Part shown: positions 16,191-24,864 of the stretch, in pieces
Layout of the letters: the number at the start of each line of letters is the position of its first letter
How positions within the stretch are numbered: the stretch's first letter is position 1
Assembly: GCF_015354735.1 (NCBI RefSeq)
Contig: NZ_JACEFJ010000016.1
Span: 1 to 64,000 of the forward strand
Direction of reading: 5' to 3'
Length of the DNA: 64,000 nucleotides
Source: Pararhodonellum marinum
Lineage (GTDB): Bacteria; Bacteroidota; Bacteroidia; Cytophagales; Cyclobacteriaceae
Translations under genes and position numbers: made by a program
The notes under the pieces: generated by a model
What the model was told of the DNA's origin: nothing
What the model saw: the letters and a program-made list of their open reading frames with translations, nothing else
Databases searched by the model: none

Positions 16191-16898
16191 TTAAGCATCT
16201 TTGATGTCACAGGCCTGCAACAGGGCTTTCACCTCAGATTTTGAATTGTGCATCAGCACATCAATGATGGACAAGCTCGGGATAAATTGCGGATAAGGTT
16301 GGGGATAAGGCTGAAACCGAACATCCAAAAAACTCAATTTTAGTCCATGCTCGTCAAATAAAGACTTATGATAGAGTTCCCAGCCCCCCCTCAAATTGAG
16401 GTATTGACCTGCCTTTTCTCTTTTGCAGATTTGAATGATGCGCTGTTGCCCTTTCCAGTGATCATGATTTTCGCGGTGTGAATTCATTACCAAGGGGGTA
16501 TCAATTTCCAGGTAGGTTGTAATGGCCTCAATACTGTTATAAATGAAACAGGCAAGATTGTTTTCTTCATGATGGATGATATCTTCCATTAAAGGGTAAA
16601 CCTGAGAGAATTCCCTGGCCTTTTTGTACGAAAACGCAATGGTTTTCAAGAGTTTGCTTTTCCATTTACCATCTTCCATTAGCTCCAGGTCTTTGATCAG
16701 TTTATTTTGAGAAACCTTTTCAACCGGAACAGTAAAACCTTGAAGATGTTGATTGACCACAATGGCATTGCGGTTTACCCAGCCTCTTTTGATGTAATTG
16801 ACATCATCCAGCAAGACAAATTGATCAACTGAGGCTATCAGTTGGAAGTAACCAATGTAAGGGAAAAGATAGGGCTGCATGATGGCAATGCACTTCAT
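16191..16898 (-). CDS. WbqC family protein
   Basis: This 235-residue protein begins with the WbqC signature (AIMQPYLFPYIGYFQLI, residues 5-21) and continues LDDVNYIKRGWVNRN (31-45). WbqC-like proteins are frequent in O-antigen loci. Their biochemistry is not settled, though a role in adding an amino-acid-like group to a sugar has been suggested. Its ATG overlaps the stop of the upstream ABC ATPase by 4 nt (ATGA) and its stop abuts the FemAB-like gene, so the genes form one operon. Confidence 0.85.
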   Translation of the reverse strand: MKCIAIMQPYLFPYIGYFQLIASVDQFVLLDDVNYIKRGWVNRNAIVVNQHLQGFTVPVEKVSQNKLIKDLELMEDGKWKSKLLKTIAFSYKKAREFSQVYPLMEDIIHHEENNLACFIYNSIEAITTYLEIDTPLVMNSHRENHDHWKGQQRIIQICKREKAGQYLNLRGGWELYHKSLFDEHGLKLSFLDVRFQPYPQPYPQFIPSLSIIDVLMHNSKSEVKALLQACDIKDA

Positions 16899-18187
16899 AT
16901 TTCTCCCTTTAAGTTAAATCCATGTTCTTCAATTGGCTTCACCACAAATGGCAATTTTGGCCGCACAGCCCCATGCCATTTGCCATACCATTGGATTTCA
17001 CCTCTGTAATCCTCCAAGTCGAAAGAAAGGCATTCGTGCCATTCAAATAAGGTGGTGGTGGTATCCTTGACGACATAAAGACTGATAAAATAACTGCCAT
17101 TGTTCAACAAATTTCCCGGGATCATGCATTCACTGTGAATCAGCCCTTTCTGGTAAACCGCTGAAGCAGATGGCACCACAAAAATGCATTCACCACCGTA
17201 GGCATATACCGCCAATTCCACGCTCAACCTTACCGCATCCTGCAGATTCCAAAATTGAAATACCACTTTAATGGGAGTTCGGATGTCAAAAATCTCATCC
17301 GGACTTGATAACTGAGGGATGATTTGTGCTTTTTTGACCTTTGCCCATTGGTTGCCTATCGCCTCATCAGGTCCTGAAAATTCTTTCAGCCATTGCAAGG
17401 CTTTTTTGTTGGAAGCATATTGGTTGACCACATTCGTCACCTCACCCATGTCCATCAGGCGGCCTTGGTCCAGCCACAAGGCCCGGTCACAGAGGTTTTT
17501 AACAGCTTGCAGACTGTGACTGACAAAAAGAACAGTTCGCCCGTCGTTTCGAGATACATCCCGCATTTTTCCCAGGCATTTTTTCTGAAAATCAGCATCA
17601 CCCACCGCCAAAACTTCATCCACCACCAAAATCTCAGGCTCCAAATGGGCAGCCACCGCAAAGGCCAATCGCACATACATGCCACTGCTGTACCTTTTCA
17701 CCGGCGTATCAATGTGCTGTTCAACTCCTGAAAAGGCGATGATTTCATCCAATTTACTCCTGATCTCTTGCTTGGTCATCCCTAGAATGGCACCATTGAG
17801 GAAAATATTTTCCCTGCCTGTCAGTTCCGGGTGAAAACCGGTACCCACTTCCAATAAACTGGCCATTCTGCCATCCAGTTTGATCTCTCCCAAAGTAGGG
17901 GTGGTGACCCTGGAAAGTATTTTAAGGAGTGTGGATTTACCCGCTCCATTGCTCCCCACAATGCCCAAAACTTCTCCTTGGTTTACCTCAAAATTAAGGT
18001 CCTTCAAAGCCCAAAAATCCCCTTCCTCAAAACTTTTTGGATCTCCATCAATTTTGGCATAAGGATGGGGTTTTCCCCGCAATTTGGCCCAGTAGATATT
18101 TAGGTCTTTGCTGAGCATGCCGGTACCGATCACACCCAAGCGGTATTTTTTGCACAGTCCTTCTACCTTGATTACCACTTCTGCCAT
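16895..18187 (-). CDS. Polysaccharide ABC exporter ATPase (Wzt-like)
   Basis: This 430-residue protein powers export of a lipid-linked glycan across the inner membrane. It has Walker A GSNGAGKST (about 78-86), signature YSSGMYVRLAFA near 165 and Walker B LVVDEVLAVGD near 190. A C-terminal domain of about 150 residues follows, as in Wzt proteins that recognise the glycan end. I chose ATG 18187 (MAEVVIKVEGL); a TTG at 18196 would overlap the permease stop. The gap to the permease is 5 nt. The partner permease is at 18193-19050. Confidence 0.92.
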   Translation of the reverse strand: MAEVVIKVEGLCKKYRLGVIGTGMLSKDLNIYWAKLRGKPHPYAKIDGDPKSFEEGDFWALKDLNFEVNQGEVLGIVGSNGAGKSTLLKILSRVTTPTLGEIKLDGRMASLLEVGTGFHPELTGRENIFLNGAILGMTKQEIRSKLDEIIAFSGVEQHIDTPVKRYSSGMYVRLAFAVAAHLEPEILVVDEVLAVGDADFQKKCLGKMRDVSRNDGRTVLFVSHSLQAVKNLCDRALWLDQGRLMDMGEVTNVVNQYASNKKALQWLKEFSGPDEAIGNQWAKVKKAQIIPQLSSPDEIFDIRTPIKVVFQFWNLQDAVRLSVELAVYAYGGECIFVVPSASAVYQKGLIHSECMIPGNLLNNGSYFISLYVVKDTTTTLFEWHECLSFDLEDYRGEIQWYGKWHGAVRPKLPFVVKPIEEHGFNLKGEI

Positions 18188-18192
18188 AGCGC

Positions 18193-19050
18193 TCAAATCA
18201 CATCCATAAAGCTTTTCTCAATCTTATTGAAAATCAACACCCCTATCGCCAAAGCCATTAAGGTAAAACAAATGCTATAGGTCAAATAAGTCATATTAAA
18301 ATCTCCAACTCCTAAAATCGAATACCGGAAAAGCTCGATGATGGGGGTCAAGGGATTGGCCAGCATAAAAGTTTTGTATTTTCCTTCAAAAAAAGACAAA
18401 GGGTAGATTACAGGCGTGGCAAACATAAGGAGCTGAGTTCCAAAGCCCACGAGAAGTGCCAAGTCGCGGTACTTGGTGGTTAGGGAGGAAATGATGATCC
18501 CAAATCCCAATCCCAAGGCAGCTACCAAAAGCAAAAGCAAGGGCATCAGGGCCAAGTAGCCATTGAAGTAAAAAGGGACCTCAAGAAATACTTGAAAATA
18601 GACCAGCAAAACAAACAACAAGGCCAACTGAATGCCAAAACCGATAAGGGCAGAAACCACATTGGACAGCGGCATGATCAAACGGGGAAAGTAAACCTTA
18701 CCGAAAATAGATGCATTGGCTGTAAAGGTAACTGAGGTTTTGTTCAGACAGGCGGCAAAATAATTCCAGATTACCAAACCGGAAAGGTAAAAAAGGGCAG
18801 GGGGAGCGCCATCAGTAGGGATTTCAGCTACCTTATCAAACACCACGATAAACATGATGGTGGTAAGAAGGGGCTGTATCAGATACCACAAAGGTCCCAA
18901 AATAGTCTGTTTGTAGGCGGACACAAAATCCCGGCGGACAAACATGAACAACAAATCCCGGTAACGCCACAAATCATGTAAGTTGAGGTCAAACCAAGAT
19001 GCTTTCGGTTTAATGATCAAGGACCATTTTTTTTTGTCTTCCTGTTGCAA
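18193..19050 (-). CDS. Polysaccharide ABC exporter permease (Wzm-like)
   Basis: This 285-residue integral membrane protein of the ABC-2 type has about six hydrophobic helices. The N-terminal cytoplasmic helix ends YRDLLFMFVRRDFVSAYKQT, followed by LGPLWYLIQPLL, which is characteristic of O-antigen/teichoic acid exporters. The start is TTG 19050 with a weak CAGG upstream; no ATG fits before the conserved region. It forms the channel with the Wzt-like ATPase just downstream. The window also holds an EpsG-type polymerase, so two export logics may coexist. Confidence 0.9.
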   Translation of the reverse strand: MQQEDKKKWSLIIKPKASWFDLNLHDLWRYRDLLFMFVRRDFVSAYKQTILGPLWYLIQPLLTTIMFIVVFDKVAEIPTDGAPPALFYLSGLVIWNYFAACLNKTSVTFTANASIFGKVYFPRLIMPLSNVVSALIGFGIQLALLFVLLVYFQVFLEVPFYFNGYLALMPLLLLLVAALGLGFGIIISSLTTKYRDLALLVGFGTQLLMFATPVIYPLSFFEGKYKTFMLANPLTPIIELFRYSILGVGDFNMTYLTYSICFTLMALAIGVLIFNKIEKSFMDVI

Positions 19051-19086
19051 ACTACCTGAATTTTACCATCGCTTCAAATCAATGTC

Positions 19087-20076
19087 TTATTGATTTAATT
19101 CTAAATTAAATGAAAAAATCAGATAATATTTAATTATTCGGTATTTCACTCTAACTGATTTTGCCTTTAAGTCCCATGCCAACTTTAACATTTCCTTGGA
19201 CAATTGCTCGTCACGGGATTGTATCCAAATTTTCCTTGCTTTTTCTATACAATAGTTTGAGCACCAATTCTTTTGAATGTCCATAACTTGAGACTCATGA
19301 GAAGGTAAGTAATTTTCAACTCTCCTGATTGTTGCTACCAAATCTCTGGCATTCTGTCCATATTCCTTGTCAGGATAAGAAATGGCACCTCTCCTTTTTC
19401 TATATTCAGCAAGATATTCAGGAAGGTAGGCAATAGGGTAATGCTTGGCTATCCTCACCCACATTTCAAAATCTTCACCATACCTGACACCATAAAATCC
19501 TCCCAAATTTTCGTAAACCTCTCTTTTTACCAACATACTCACATATTGAGCAGGATGGTGTTTGGCCATCGTGATCAGCCCGTTTTCAAGTATTCCGGCC
19601 TTATCCTCATCAAAAATTGAATCCTTTATTTTCCTTCCAAATTGATTGATAAATGAAAATTTGCAAAAAGCAGCTCCTGCTTGAGGGTTCAATTTTATCA
19701 AGTCTTTTAATTTTTGGTAAAAGCCCACTTTCACACGGTCGTCTCCATGAAATAGGTGGATCCAATGTCCTTCTGCCCTATTGATGCATGTCTGAAAATT
19801 TATTAAGCTTCCTACATTAGATTCCTGCCTAAAATACCGAACCCTACCCTGACCGATCTTATCCACTAGGGCCGAAACATCCGTATCCGTGCTACAATCA
19901 TCCACCACTTCAATCTGCATCATTTCCTCACCCATATCTTGCCTCAACACACTTTCAAGGGTTTCCACCATATATTCTGCGCAATTGTACACTGGAATCA
20001 TCACAGAAAAAAAAGGCCTTTTGGTATTTTTTGGCAGCGGAACAATTTTGGGAGGAACCTCAGGAATACGATTCAT
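19087..20076 (-). CDS. GT2 family glycosyltransferase (paralogue of 30026-31018)
   Basis: This 329-residue GT-A enzyme has an N-terminal extension (PEVPPKIVPLPKNTKRP), then FSVMIPVYNCAEYM, VVDDCSTDTDV and the metal site LFHGDDRV near residue 120. It shares the whole architecture with the protein at 30026-31018, including the Pro-rich start, the GQGR-V/I-RY segment and QYVSMLVKREVYE / QYASMVVKRAVYE. The two are therefore duplicates with related acceptors or donors. It is followed by the ABC permease after 36 nt. The upstream side (20077 onward) is repeat-filled, so a transcription unit may begin here. Confidence 0.85.
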   Translation of the reverse strand: MNRIPEVPPKIVPLPKNTKRPFFSVMIPVYNCAEYMVETLESVLRQDMGEEMMQIEVVDDCSTDTDVSALVDKIGQGRVRYFRQESNVGSLINFQTCINRAEGHWIHLFHGDDRVKVGFYQKLKDLIKLNPQAGAAFCKFSFINQFGRKIKDSIFDEDKAGILENGLITMAKHHPAQYVSMLVKREVYENLGGFYGVRYGEDFEMWVRIAKHYPIAYLPEYLAEYRKRRGAISYPDKEYGQNARDLVATIRRVENYLPSHESQVMDIQKNWCSNYCIEKARKIWIQSRDEQLSKEMLKLAWDLKAKSVRVKYRIIKYYLIFSFNLELNQ

Positions 20077-20077
20077 A

Positions 20078-20292
20078 AGATTTACGAATTACGATTTACG
20101 ATTTACGAGTTTGGGAATTTTGAATGTCGAAGGATGAATTACGATTTACGAATTAAGAGTTTGAGAATTTTGAATAAGGAATGATGAATTTCGAATTGGG
20201 ATTTACGATTTACGATTTACGAGATTAGAATTTAGAATGATGAATTTCGAATTTCGAATTTCGAATAATGAATTACGATTTGCAAATTACGT
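20078..20292. repeat. R1 repeat cluster
   Basis: About 215 bp of gatttacgaattacgatttacg, gaattttgaatgtcgaa, gaaggatgaatta and gaatttcgaatttcgaa words, directly upstream of a GT2 start codon. Confidence 0.75.
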
Positions 20293-20390
20293 GATTTGGA
20301 AACCATTAAAGTTTCGGATTCCAGACCGCTCCAATACCAGCCCTGAAAGGGCTGAACTTTTCAATAACCTCGGGTAAGCAAAGCGCGACC

Positions 20391-20439
20391 GTTGTGGTGA
20401 GCCTGTCGAACCGCGGGGATAGAACGATCCTACCACAAC
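20391..20439. repeat. Long-loop inverted repeat in a GC-rich patch
   Basis: GTTGTGGT (20391-20398) pairs with ACCACAAC (20432-20439). The loop contains gagcctgtcgaacc, related to gagcctgccgaagc in the 3.5-3.9 kb repeat. A smaller hairpin, agccctgaaagggct, lies just left at 20340-20354. Confidence 0.5.
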
Positions 20440-20573
20440 TGTTTCGGCCTCGAGTCTATTTTTGCAGATAATCTTAATGCCGAAACGATTGAATAATCTG
20501 GTTTTGGAAAATAAAAAAAAACGGGATACCGGAGGATAAGCCTGAATCTCAAAGCTGGAAGTTGAAAGTAGTT

Positions 20574-20706
20574 GGAAACAGGCTGAAGGCCTGTGACAGC
20601 AAAGCCCCAATGACGAATTACGATTTAAGAGATTGAGAATTTTTAATAAGGAATGATGAATGCCGGATATCGAATGATGAATTTTGAATTACGATTTACA
20701 AGAACT
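20574..20706. repeat. Inverted copy of the 8.9-kb hairpin repeat, then R1 words
   Basis: aacaggctgaaggcctgt-acagcaaagcccc (20574-20611) is the reverse complement of the phrase at 8901-8934. R1 words (acgaattacgatttaagag, gaatgatgaatgccgg) run on to 20706. Confidence 0.65.
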
Positions 20707-20840
20707 GGAATCGTTTTTAAATTTTCGACATCAAACCGCTCTATTAATCGAAAACCTATTTCAGGCGTCAGCCTTTATTTCGCCGATAGGCAAAATTCGG
20801 CCGAACTTGTCTAGGGTAGGTAGAGGCCATATATCAATTA
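20701..20840 (-). repeat. Structured intergenic repeat R5, copy C (diverged)
   Basis: The reverse complement reads gatatatggcct ... gttcggccgaattttgcc ... tatcggcgaaataaaggctg, acgcctgaaatagg ... agagcggttt. Order and palindromes match copies B and D. Several changes sit in both arms of a palindrome, as if pairing were kept. Confidence 0.6.
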
Positions 20841-20882
20841 GAAAGGATTTATATAAATTCAATCCCTTTTTTAAGCTATTTG

Positions 20883-21965
20883 TTACCCAATTCCCTTTAT
20901 ATTCTGCTTTGTATATGTTTCTGCAAATTGCCTGGCTAATTTTTTGTTCCTAAGACCTCCACTCATATAAAAACAAGAATAAAAAACATAAATCTTCACT
21001 AGATCAGCTGAATAATACTTTGAAAAATGCTTAAACATTTCAATGAAATCACCATTAGAAACTTTATTTCTCCATGGTAAACTCAAATTTGAAAACAAAC
21101 CATAGAGCATATTTTCAACATTCTCGTCCAAAACAATGGCTTCTATGTTCGGCAAACCAATTGTTTTTTCTGATTTTAACAAAATCCTTTTTCCATTGAG
21201 CGTATTTATCGCTACACAAGTTGTCATTCCATCTGGATGTGTTAATGCGTGGTAGGCCGTATCGTGATAAATAATGATCCCATTTTTTTTCATAAATGGA
21301 AAAATTTCTAAAATATTCAAATGTTCCCCAGGATTAAAATGTGCAGTATCAATAAAACAAATATCTATTCCTTCTTGAGGCAAAACATCCAAATATTTAC
21401 AGGGTACACCCCCTGTAGACAGTTTCCATTTTGGTTCAAGATCGGGAACTATCTGATGGACTAAAAAACCTGTCTTTCTATTTTTATCTTGCTTTTTTTG
21501 TACGTCTCTATACCATATAGTATTGTAATCAAAAGAATAGAGTTTGGTGTTTTCCATATCGCGAATCGCATTTAGAATCACACTTGAACTCCCTCCTGCA
21601 CTTAAGCCAATTTCTACGATTACTTTCGGCTTTGCCTTACGAATAATTCCATTCAAAAAAGCCCTATCCTTATATGACATTTCACTTTTCCTATAATTTG
21701 TTTCCTCTATGGTTCCCTGTAATAGATTTTCAATGTCCGCAAGAACAACTTCATCATAAAATTCTATATCAGAAAAGTCTATTTCGTCATAATTTGTTTT
21801 CTGTTTGTTGTTCCACTTGAATGGAACAACATCAATGTCTTCCAAATTACCGATGTTCCATACGTTTTGAGGGGGCTCATCCGTTTTTAGATTCAGTTTT
21901 TTCAAAATTCCCTTTATATTTTGTTTAGGGGAATCGTGGTATATTTTCTTAAGTATGTTCAGCAT
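20883..21965 (-). CDS. Class I SAM methyltransferase / cephalosporin-hydroxylase-like protein
   Basis: This 360-residue protein has a central SAM-type Rossmann fold. Motif I is PKVIVEIGLSAGGSSSVIL (about 113-131), followed by KLYSFDYNT, DICFIDTAHFNPGEHLNIL and NGIIIYHDT. This pattern fits the Methyltransf_24/CmcI-like group common in surface-glycan clusters. The ~95 residues at the N-terminus and ~110 at the C-terminus are not recognised. It is isolated between repeat blocks, 616 bp from the kinase upstream and 806 bp from the GT2 downstream, so it is probably its own transcription unit. Substrate unknown. Confidence 0.75.
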   Translation of the reverse strand: MLNILKKIYHDSPKQNIKGILKKLNLKTDEPPQNVWNIGNLEDIDVVPFKWNNKQKTNYDEIDFSDIEFYDEVVLADIENLLQGTIEETNYRKSEMSYKDRAFLNGIIRKAKPKVIVEIGLSAGGSSSVILNAIRDMENTKLYSFDYNTIWYRDVQKKQDKNRKTGFLVHQIVPDLEPKWKLSTGGVPCKYLDVLPQEGIDICFIDTAHFNPGEHLNILEIFPFMKKNGIIIYHDTAYHALTHPDGMTTCVAINTLNGKRILLKSEKTIGLPNIEAIVLDENVENMLYGLFSNLSLPWRNKVSNGDFIEMFKHFSKYYSADLVKIYVFYSCFYMSGGLRNKKLARQFAETYTKQNIKGIG

Positions 21966-22184
21966 ATATTCTAATATTTTTATGGTTTGTTTTTAAAGGT
22001 TGTCAAATGAATCATACTTTTTTCCTTGTAAACGAATTACCTAAATTCTGTTTAAAATCAATCATATCAAAATCTAACATTATGGCAAATTAGAATAAAA
22101 TTTAAAGAATTAGGTGTATGAGATCTGAAATCGGGTTAAAACTTTATACTAAACAGCCCTAAACAGCATATTCTGATTCCTCAA

Positions 22185-22440
22185 TGAATGATGAATGGTA
22201 AATTACGATTTACGATTTACGAGTTGCGATTTACGGATTTTGGAATTTTGAATGTCGAATAATGAATTACGATTTACGAGTTATGAGTTACGAGTTTGGG
22301 AATTTTGAATGGCGAAAGATGAATTACGACTTACGATTTACAAATTAAGAGATTGAGAATTTTGAATTATGAATGATAAATTTTGAATTGGAATTTACGA
22401 TTTACGATTTACGAGATTAGAATTTAGAATGATGAATTAA
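22185..22440. repeat. R1 repeat cluster
   Basis: About 255 bp of aattacgatttacgatttacgag, gaattttgaatggcgaaagatgaa and gaatttagaatgatgaa words. The stretch 21966-22184 before it is AT-rich with no gene or signal I can name. Confidence 0.75.
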
Positions 22441-22583
22441 GATACATAATTTGGAATAGCCTACTAAATATTTAAACAGAAACCGATCTCTGTAACGAAA
22501 TCCTATATCGGGCGACAGCCCATTTATCAGCCAAAGGCTGTATATCGGCCGACAGGCCATATATCATCAGAAAAATAGAAATC
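22441..22583 (-). repeat. Structured intergenic repeat R5, copy D
   Basis: This is an inverted near-identical copy of 8557-8696. It runs right up to, and by two bases into, the stop codon of the HprK-like kinase gene. Confidence 0.85.
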
Positions 22584-23421
22584 AAGTAAAATTCTCAATA
22601 AACCAACGTTCTAATACATCCTTCATTTCCAATATAGGAATATCCCTTGGCCTAAGCACCTTGGTTATCGTTGTTGATTCGGCCAAATGCAACAATTGAG
22701 GGAGATAAGCAGCTTCGGTTTCCGGCATGCCCTGAAGAAATTCCCAGCGGTAGATTTCGTTGCGCAAGGCCTCAAACTTTTTACTGCTTTCCAAAGGCTG
22801 GAATTGGACCTGCTTCACGGGACTGACCTCCAGCATAAGGATGTGGTGCAAGGGCTGCTTGTTCCCGCTTGGTTCAGGCATAGGGAAATAAAATTTCGCC
22901 TGGTCGGGAAGAATTCTGGAAAGGTTTTCGGAAGATTGTTCCAATTGTTTTAGGCTGTCTTTCCAGAGTTTGATGCGGGAAGAAAGGGCCCAAACCTGAG
23001 GACTGTTTTCTTCAAACAAAATAGGAGAAACGTCATCACTGACAAACTTGCTTCCATCTTGGCAAAAAGCGGTGGTCAAAGATGATTTGCCAGCGCCGGA
23101 TTCCCCACAAAGCAGGATTCCCTGATTTTGCCAGACAAAACTGCTCCCATGCAATGGCATGATTTTTCGCTGATGGAGAATGGCACCATATACTGACCCG
23201 TGCAAATACAGGTAAAGGCTTTCCTTGCTAGCCTCAGGATAAGGAAATACGGAAACTTTGTTTCCGTCTTTTGCATAAAAACAACCCACTTCAGGAATAT
23301 CCAAATAAAATTCCTCTTGATTAATGCCAAACCAGTCTGTTTGATGGATTGGTTTTTTTATGCTTGGCCTTTTATTGGTTAAGGCAACCTGCACCTCCTC
23401 AATGGGAAAAGACAGCGTCAT
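22582..23421 (-). CDS. HprK-like serine kinase
   Basis: This 279-residue protein is related to the C-terminal kinase domain of HPr kinase. Motifs are LHGSS (90-94), Walker A GESGAGKSS (106-114) and the acidic SDDVSPI (128-134). It lacks the HprK N-terminal domain and the usual PTS context, so it is not a carbon-catabolite HprK. Relatives in paeninodin-type lasso clusters phosphorylate the C-terminal Ser of the precursor; the precursor at 11592-11741 ends in Ser. Others sit in exopolysaccharide loci with unknown targets. It is 9.5 kb upstream of the lasso operon and is separated from the next upstream gene by a terminator. Its link to the lasso peptide is inference. Confidence 0.8.
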   Translation of the reverse strand: MTLSFPIEEVQVALTNKRPSIKKPIHQTDWFGINQEEFYLDIPEVGCFYAKDGNKVSVFPYPEASKESLYLYLHGSVYGAILHQRKIMPLHGSSFVWQNQGILLCGESGAGKSSLTTAFCQDGSKFVSDDVSPILFEENSPQVWALSSRIKLWKDSLKQLEQSSENLSRILPDQAKFYFPMPEPSGNKQPLHHILMLEVSPVKQVQFQPLESSKKFEALRNEIYRWEFLQGMPETEAAYLPQLLHLAESTTITKVLRPRDIPILEMKDVLERWFIENFT

Positions 23422-23477
23422 GAAATAGCAAATTCAATGAAAGATTGATGTTTTAAGTTAAACCTAACGACCAAAGA

Positions 23478-23510
23478 AGAAAAAAAAAGCCATTGGAAAA
23501 CCAATGGCTA
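23478..23510 (-). terminator. Terminator of the beta-barrel gene at 23.5-24.1 kb
   Basis: On the minus strand AGCCATTGG-TTTT-CCAATGGCT is followed by a long T run. It begins 22 nt after the stop codon at 23532 and isolates the kinase gene from upstream transcription. Confidence 0.9.
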
Positions 23511-23531
23511 AATATCGTTTACAAGATTAGA

Positions 23532-24122
23532 TCAAAAGGGAGCATTGATAATATACCTCACAGATGCCCCAACGCCTCTCCGCATAAAGAAATTTTTTCC
23601 ACCACTATATTCAGGGGTTAGGAAATCATATCCGGGTAAAAACTCAAAATTGAAATTAAATCGGGCAGTTCTGTAATCCATACCCAATCCACCCAACACC
23701 CCGAAGGTGGTATGCACCTCTCCGGCTAAGAAATGACTTTCTCTTGACCTTGTATAATCGGTTCTACCAATGTGTGCGCCCAATGCTGGGTAAATGGAAA
23801 AGGTACTTTCAAGATTAAAAAACAAGGGAATGTGGTATTGAATAGTGGTAATGGCCCCCAACCTTCTGTTTTCGTCATTCAAATGGTACAAATTCGGGAA
23901 ACGGTAGCCCGCTGTAAAATCAATCGCCAAATTATCTGTGATTTTGTGATTGATGGAAGGGGCCAAGTGAATGTAGTACCCATGTCTTAGACCTATGGCC
24001 GTTTCACCGGCCAAACCATAGGTCTGAACATCCGCATACCGGTTACTTGAGAATTGAGCCTTCGCTTCAAATACAGTTGACAGGAAAAGGCATAAAATAA
24101 AAATCTTAATGGTTGGTTTCAT
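23532..24122 (-). CDS. Outer-membrane beta-barrel protein
   Basis: This 196-residue protein has a signal peptide (IKIFILCLFLSTVFEAKA, cleavage before QFSSNRY) and alternating beta-strands (ATAIGLRHGYYIHLAPSI-like turns, FDFTAGYRFP, FNFNFEFLPGYDF), ending in GVGASVRYIINAPF. This is the pattern of small outer-membrane barrels of Bacteroidota. ATG 24122 is chosen because the signal peptide starts right there; an in-frame TTG at 24149 is less likely. It is shorter than, and not obviously paralogous to, the two barrels at 4-7 kb. It has its own terminator. Function is unknown. Confidence 0.78.
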   Translation of the reverse strand: MKPTIKIFILCLFLSTVFEAKAQFSSNRYADVQTYGLAGETAIGLRHGYYIHLAPSINHKITDNLAIDFTAGYRFPNLYHLNDENRRLGAITTIQYHIPLFFNLESTFSIYPALGAHIGRTDYTRSRESHFLAGEVHTTFGVLGGLGMDYRTARFNFNFEFLPGYDFLTPEYSGGKNFFMRRGVGASVRYIINAPF

Positions 24123-24660
24123 TTTTGTATTTTGTAGGGATATAATCAAATTTTAATTTATTAGGTTTAAAAGCGCTTCCTTTTAATACTTACATTTTTT
24201 TCAATTATTCTCCAATTTTAAAACATAAAATTAAAGCTTAATATAGAGAAACAAAAGGAAATCAAAGAATTATTTTGTGGTCCTTAACGAACTGAAGATA
24301 CCATTTTACCGATGCAAACAAAAAATTCTTTTTGTTTTTTCAATTTATAATTGATTTATTCATTTGAAATTTTTTATCACAAAAGTGAATTGCTGTTTTA
24401 ATAACATAAAACTGTATCTGAAATTCATTTTTAAGCCCAAATTCAAATTCTGATCATTTTAAAAAATAGAATGGCATTAAAACTCCACACTAAAAAACAA
24501 AATTGAAGGGATGGAATTTAGGGAATAATTTATTTTTCATTGTGAGATTATTTTTTTGTTAAGTTTGCATTTATTTGAAGGTTTTTACCCCATAAAGGGA
24601 ATAGTTCGTCAATAATGTATTTAGTATAAATCAATTGAATCTATGAAAGTTATCCTTGTC

Positions 24661-24764
24661 CGACTTCAGGCGGGCCTGTCCGACTTCAGGCGGGCCTGTC
24701 CGACTTCAGGCGGGCCTGTCCGACTTCAGGCGGGCCTGTCCGACTTCAGGCGGGCCTGTCCGAC
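24661..24764 (+). repeat. 20-bp minisatellite, five perfect copies
   Basis: The unit cgacttcaggcgggcctgtc is repeated exactly five times, followed by cgac of a sixth. The unit is made of the same caggcggg/gcctg words as the GC-rich repeat at 3.5-4.0 kb. Perfect identity suggests recent slippage expansion. The remaining part of 24123-24864 is AT-rich with no gene I can support. Confidence 0.95.
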
Positions 24765-24864
24765 GCTGACTTCCAACTTCGGACTTCCAATCCTTTTGAA
24801 GAAAAATATTGGGTTCCTGCCAAAGAAGCGAATATCCATTTTTTTTTAAATAAGTCAATGATTA

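Noticed and set aside
22582-23421. Classical HPr kinase/phosphorylase
   Set aside because: It has no HprK N-terminal domain and no PTS genes are nearby; only the kinase domain resembles HprK.
24643-24849. 68-codon ORF across the 20-bp minisatellite
   Set aside because: Its peptide is only the repeat read in three phases; there is no promoter and no conserved feature.
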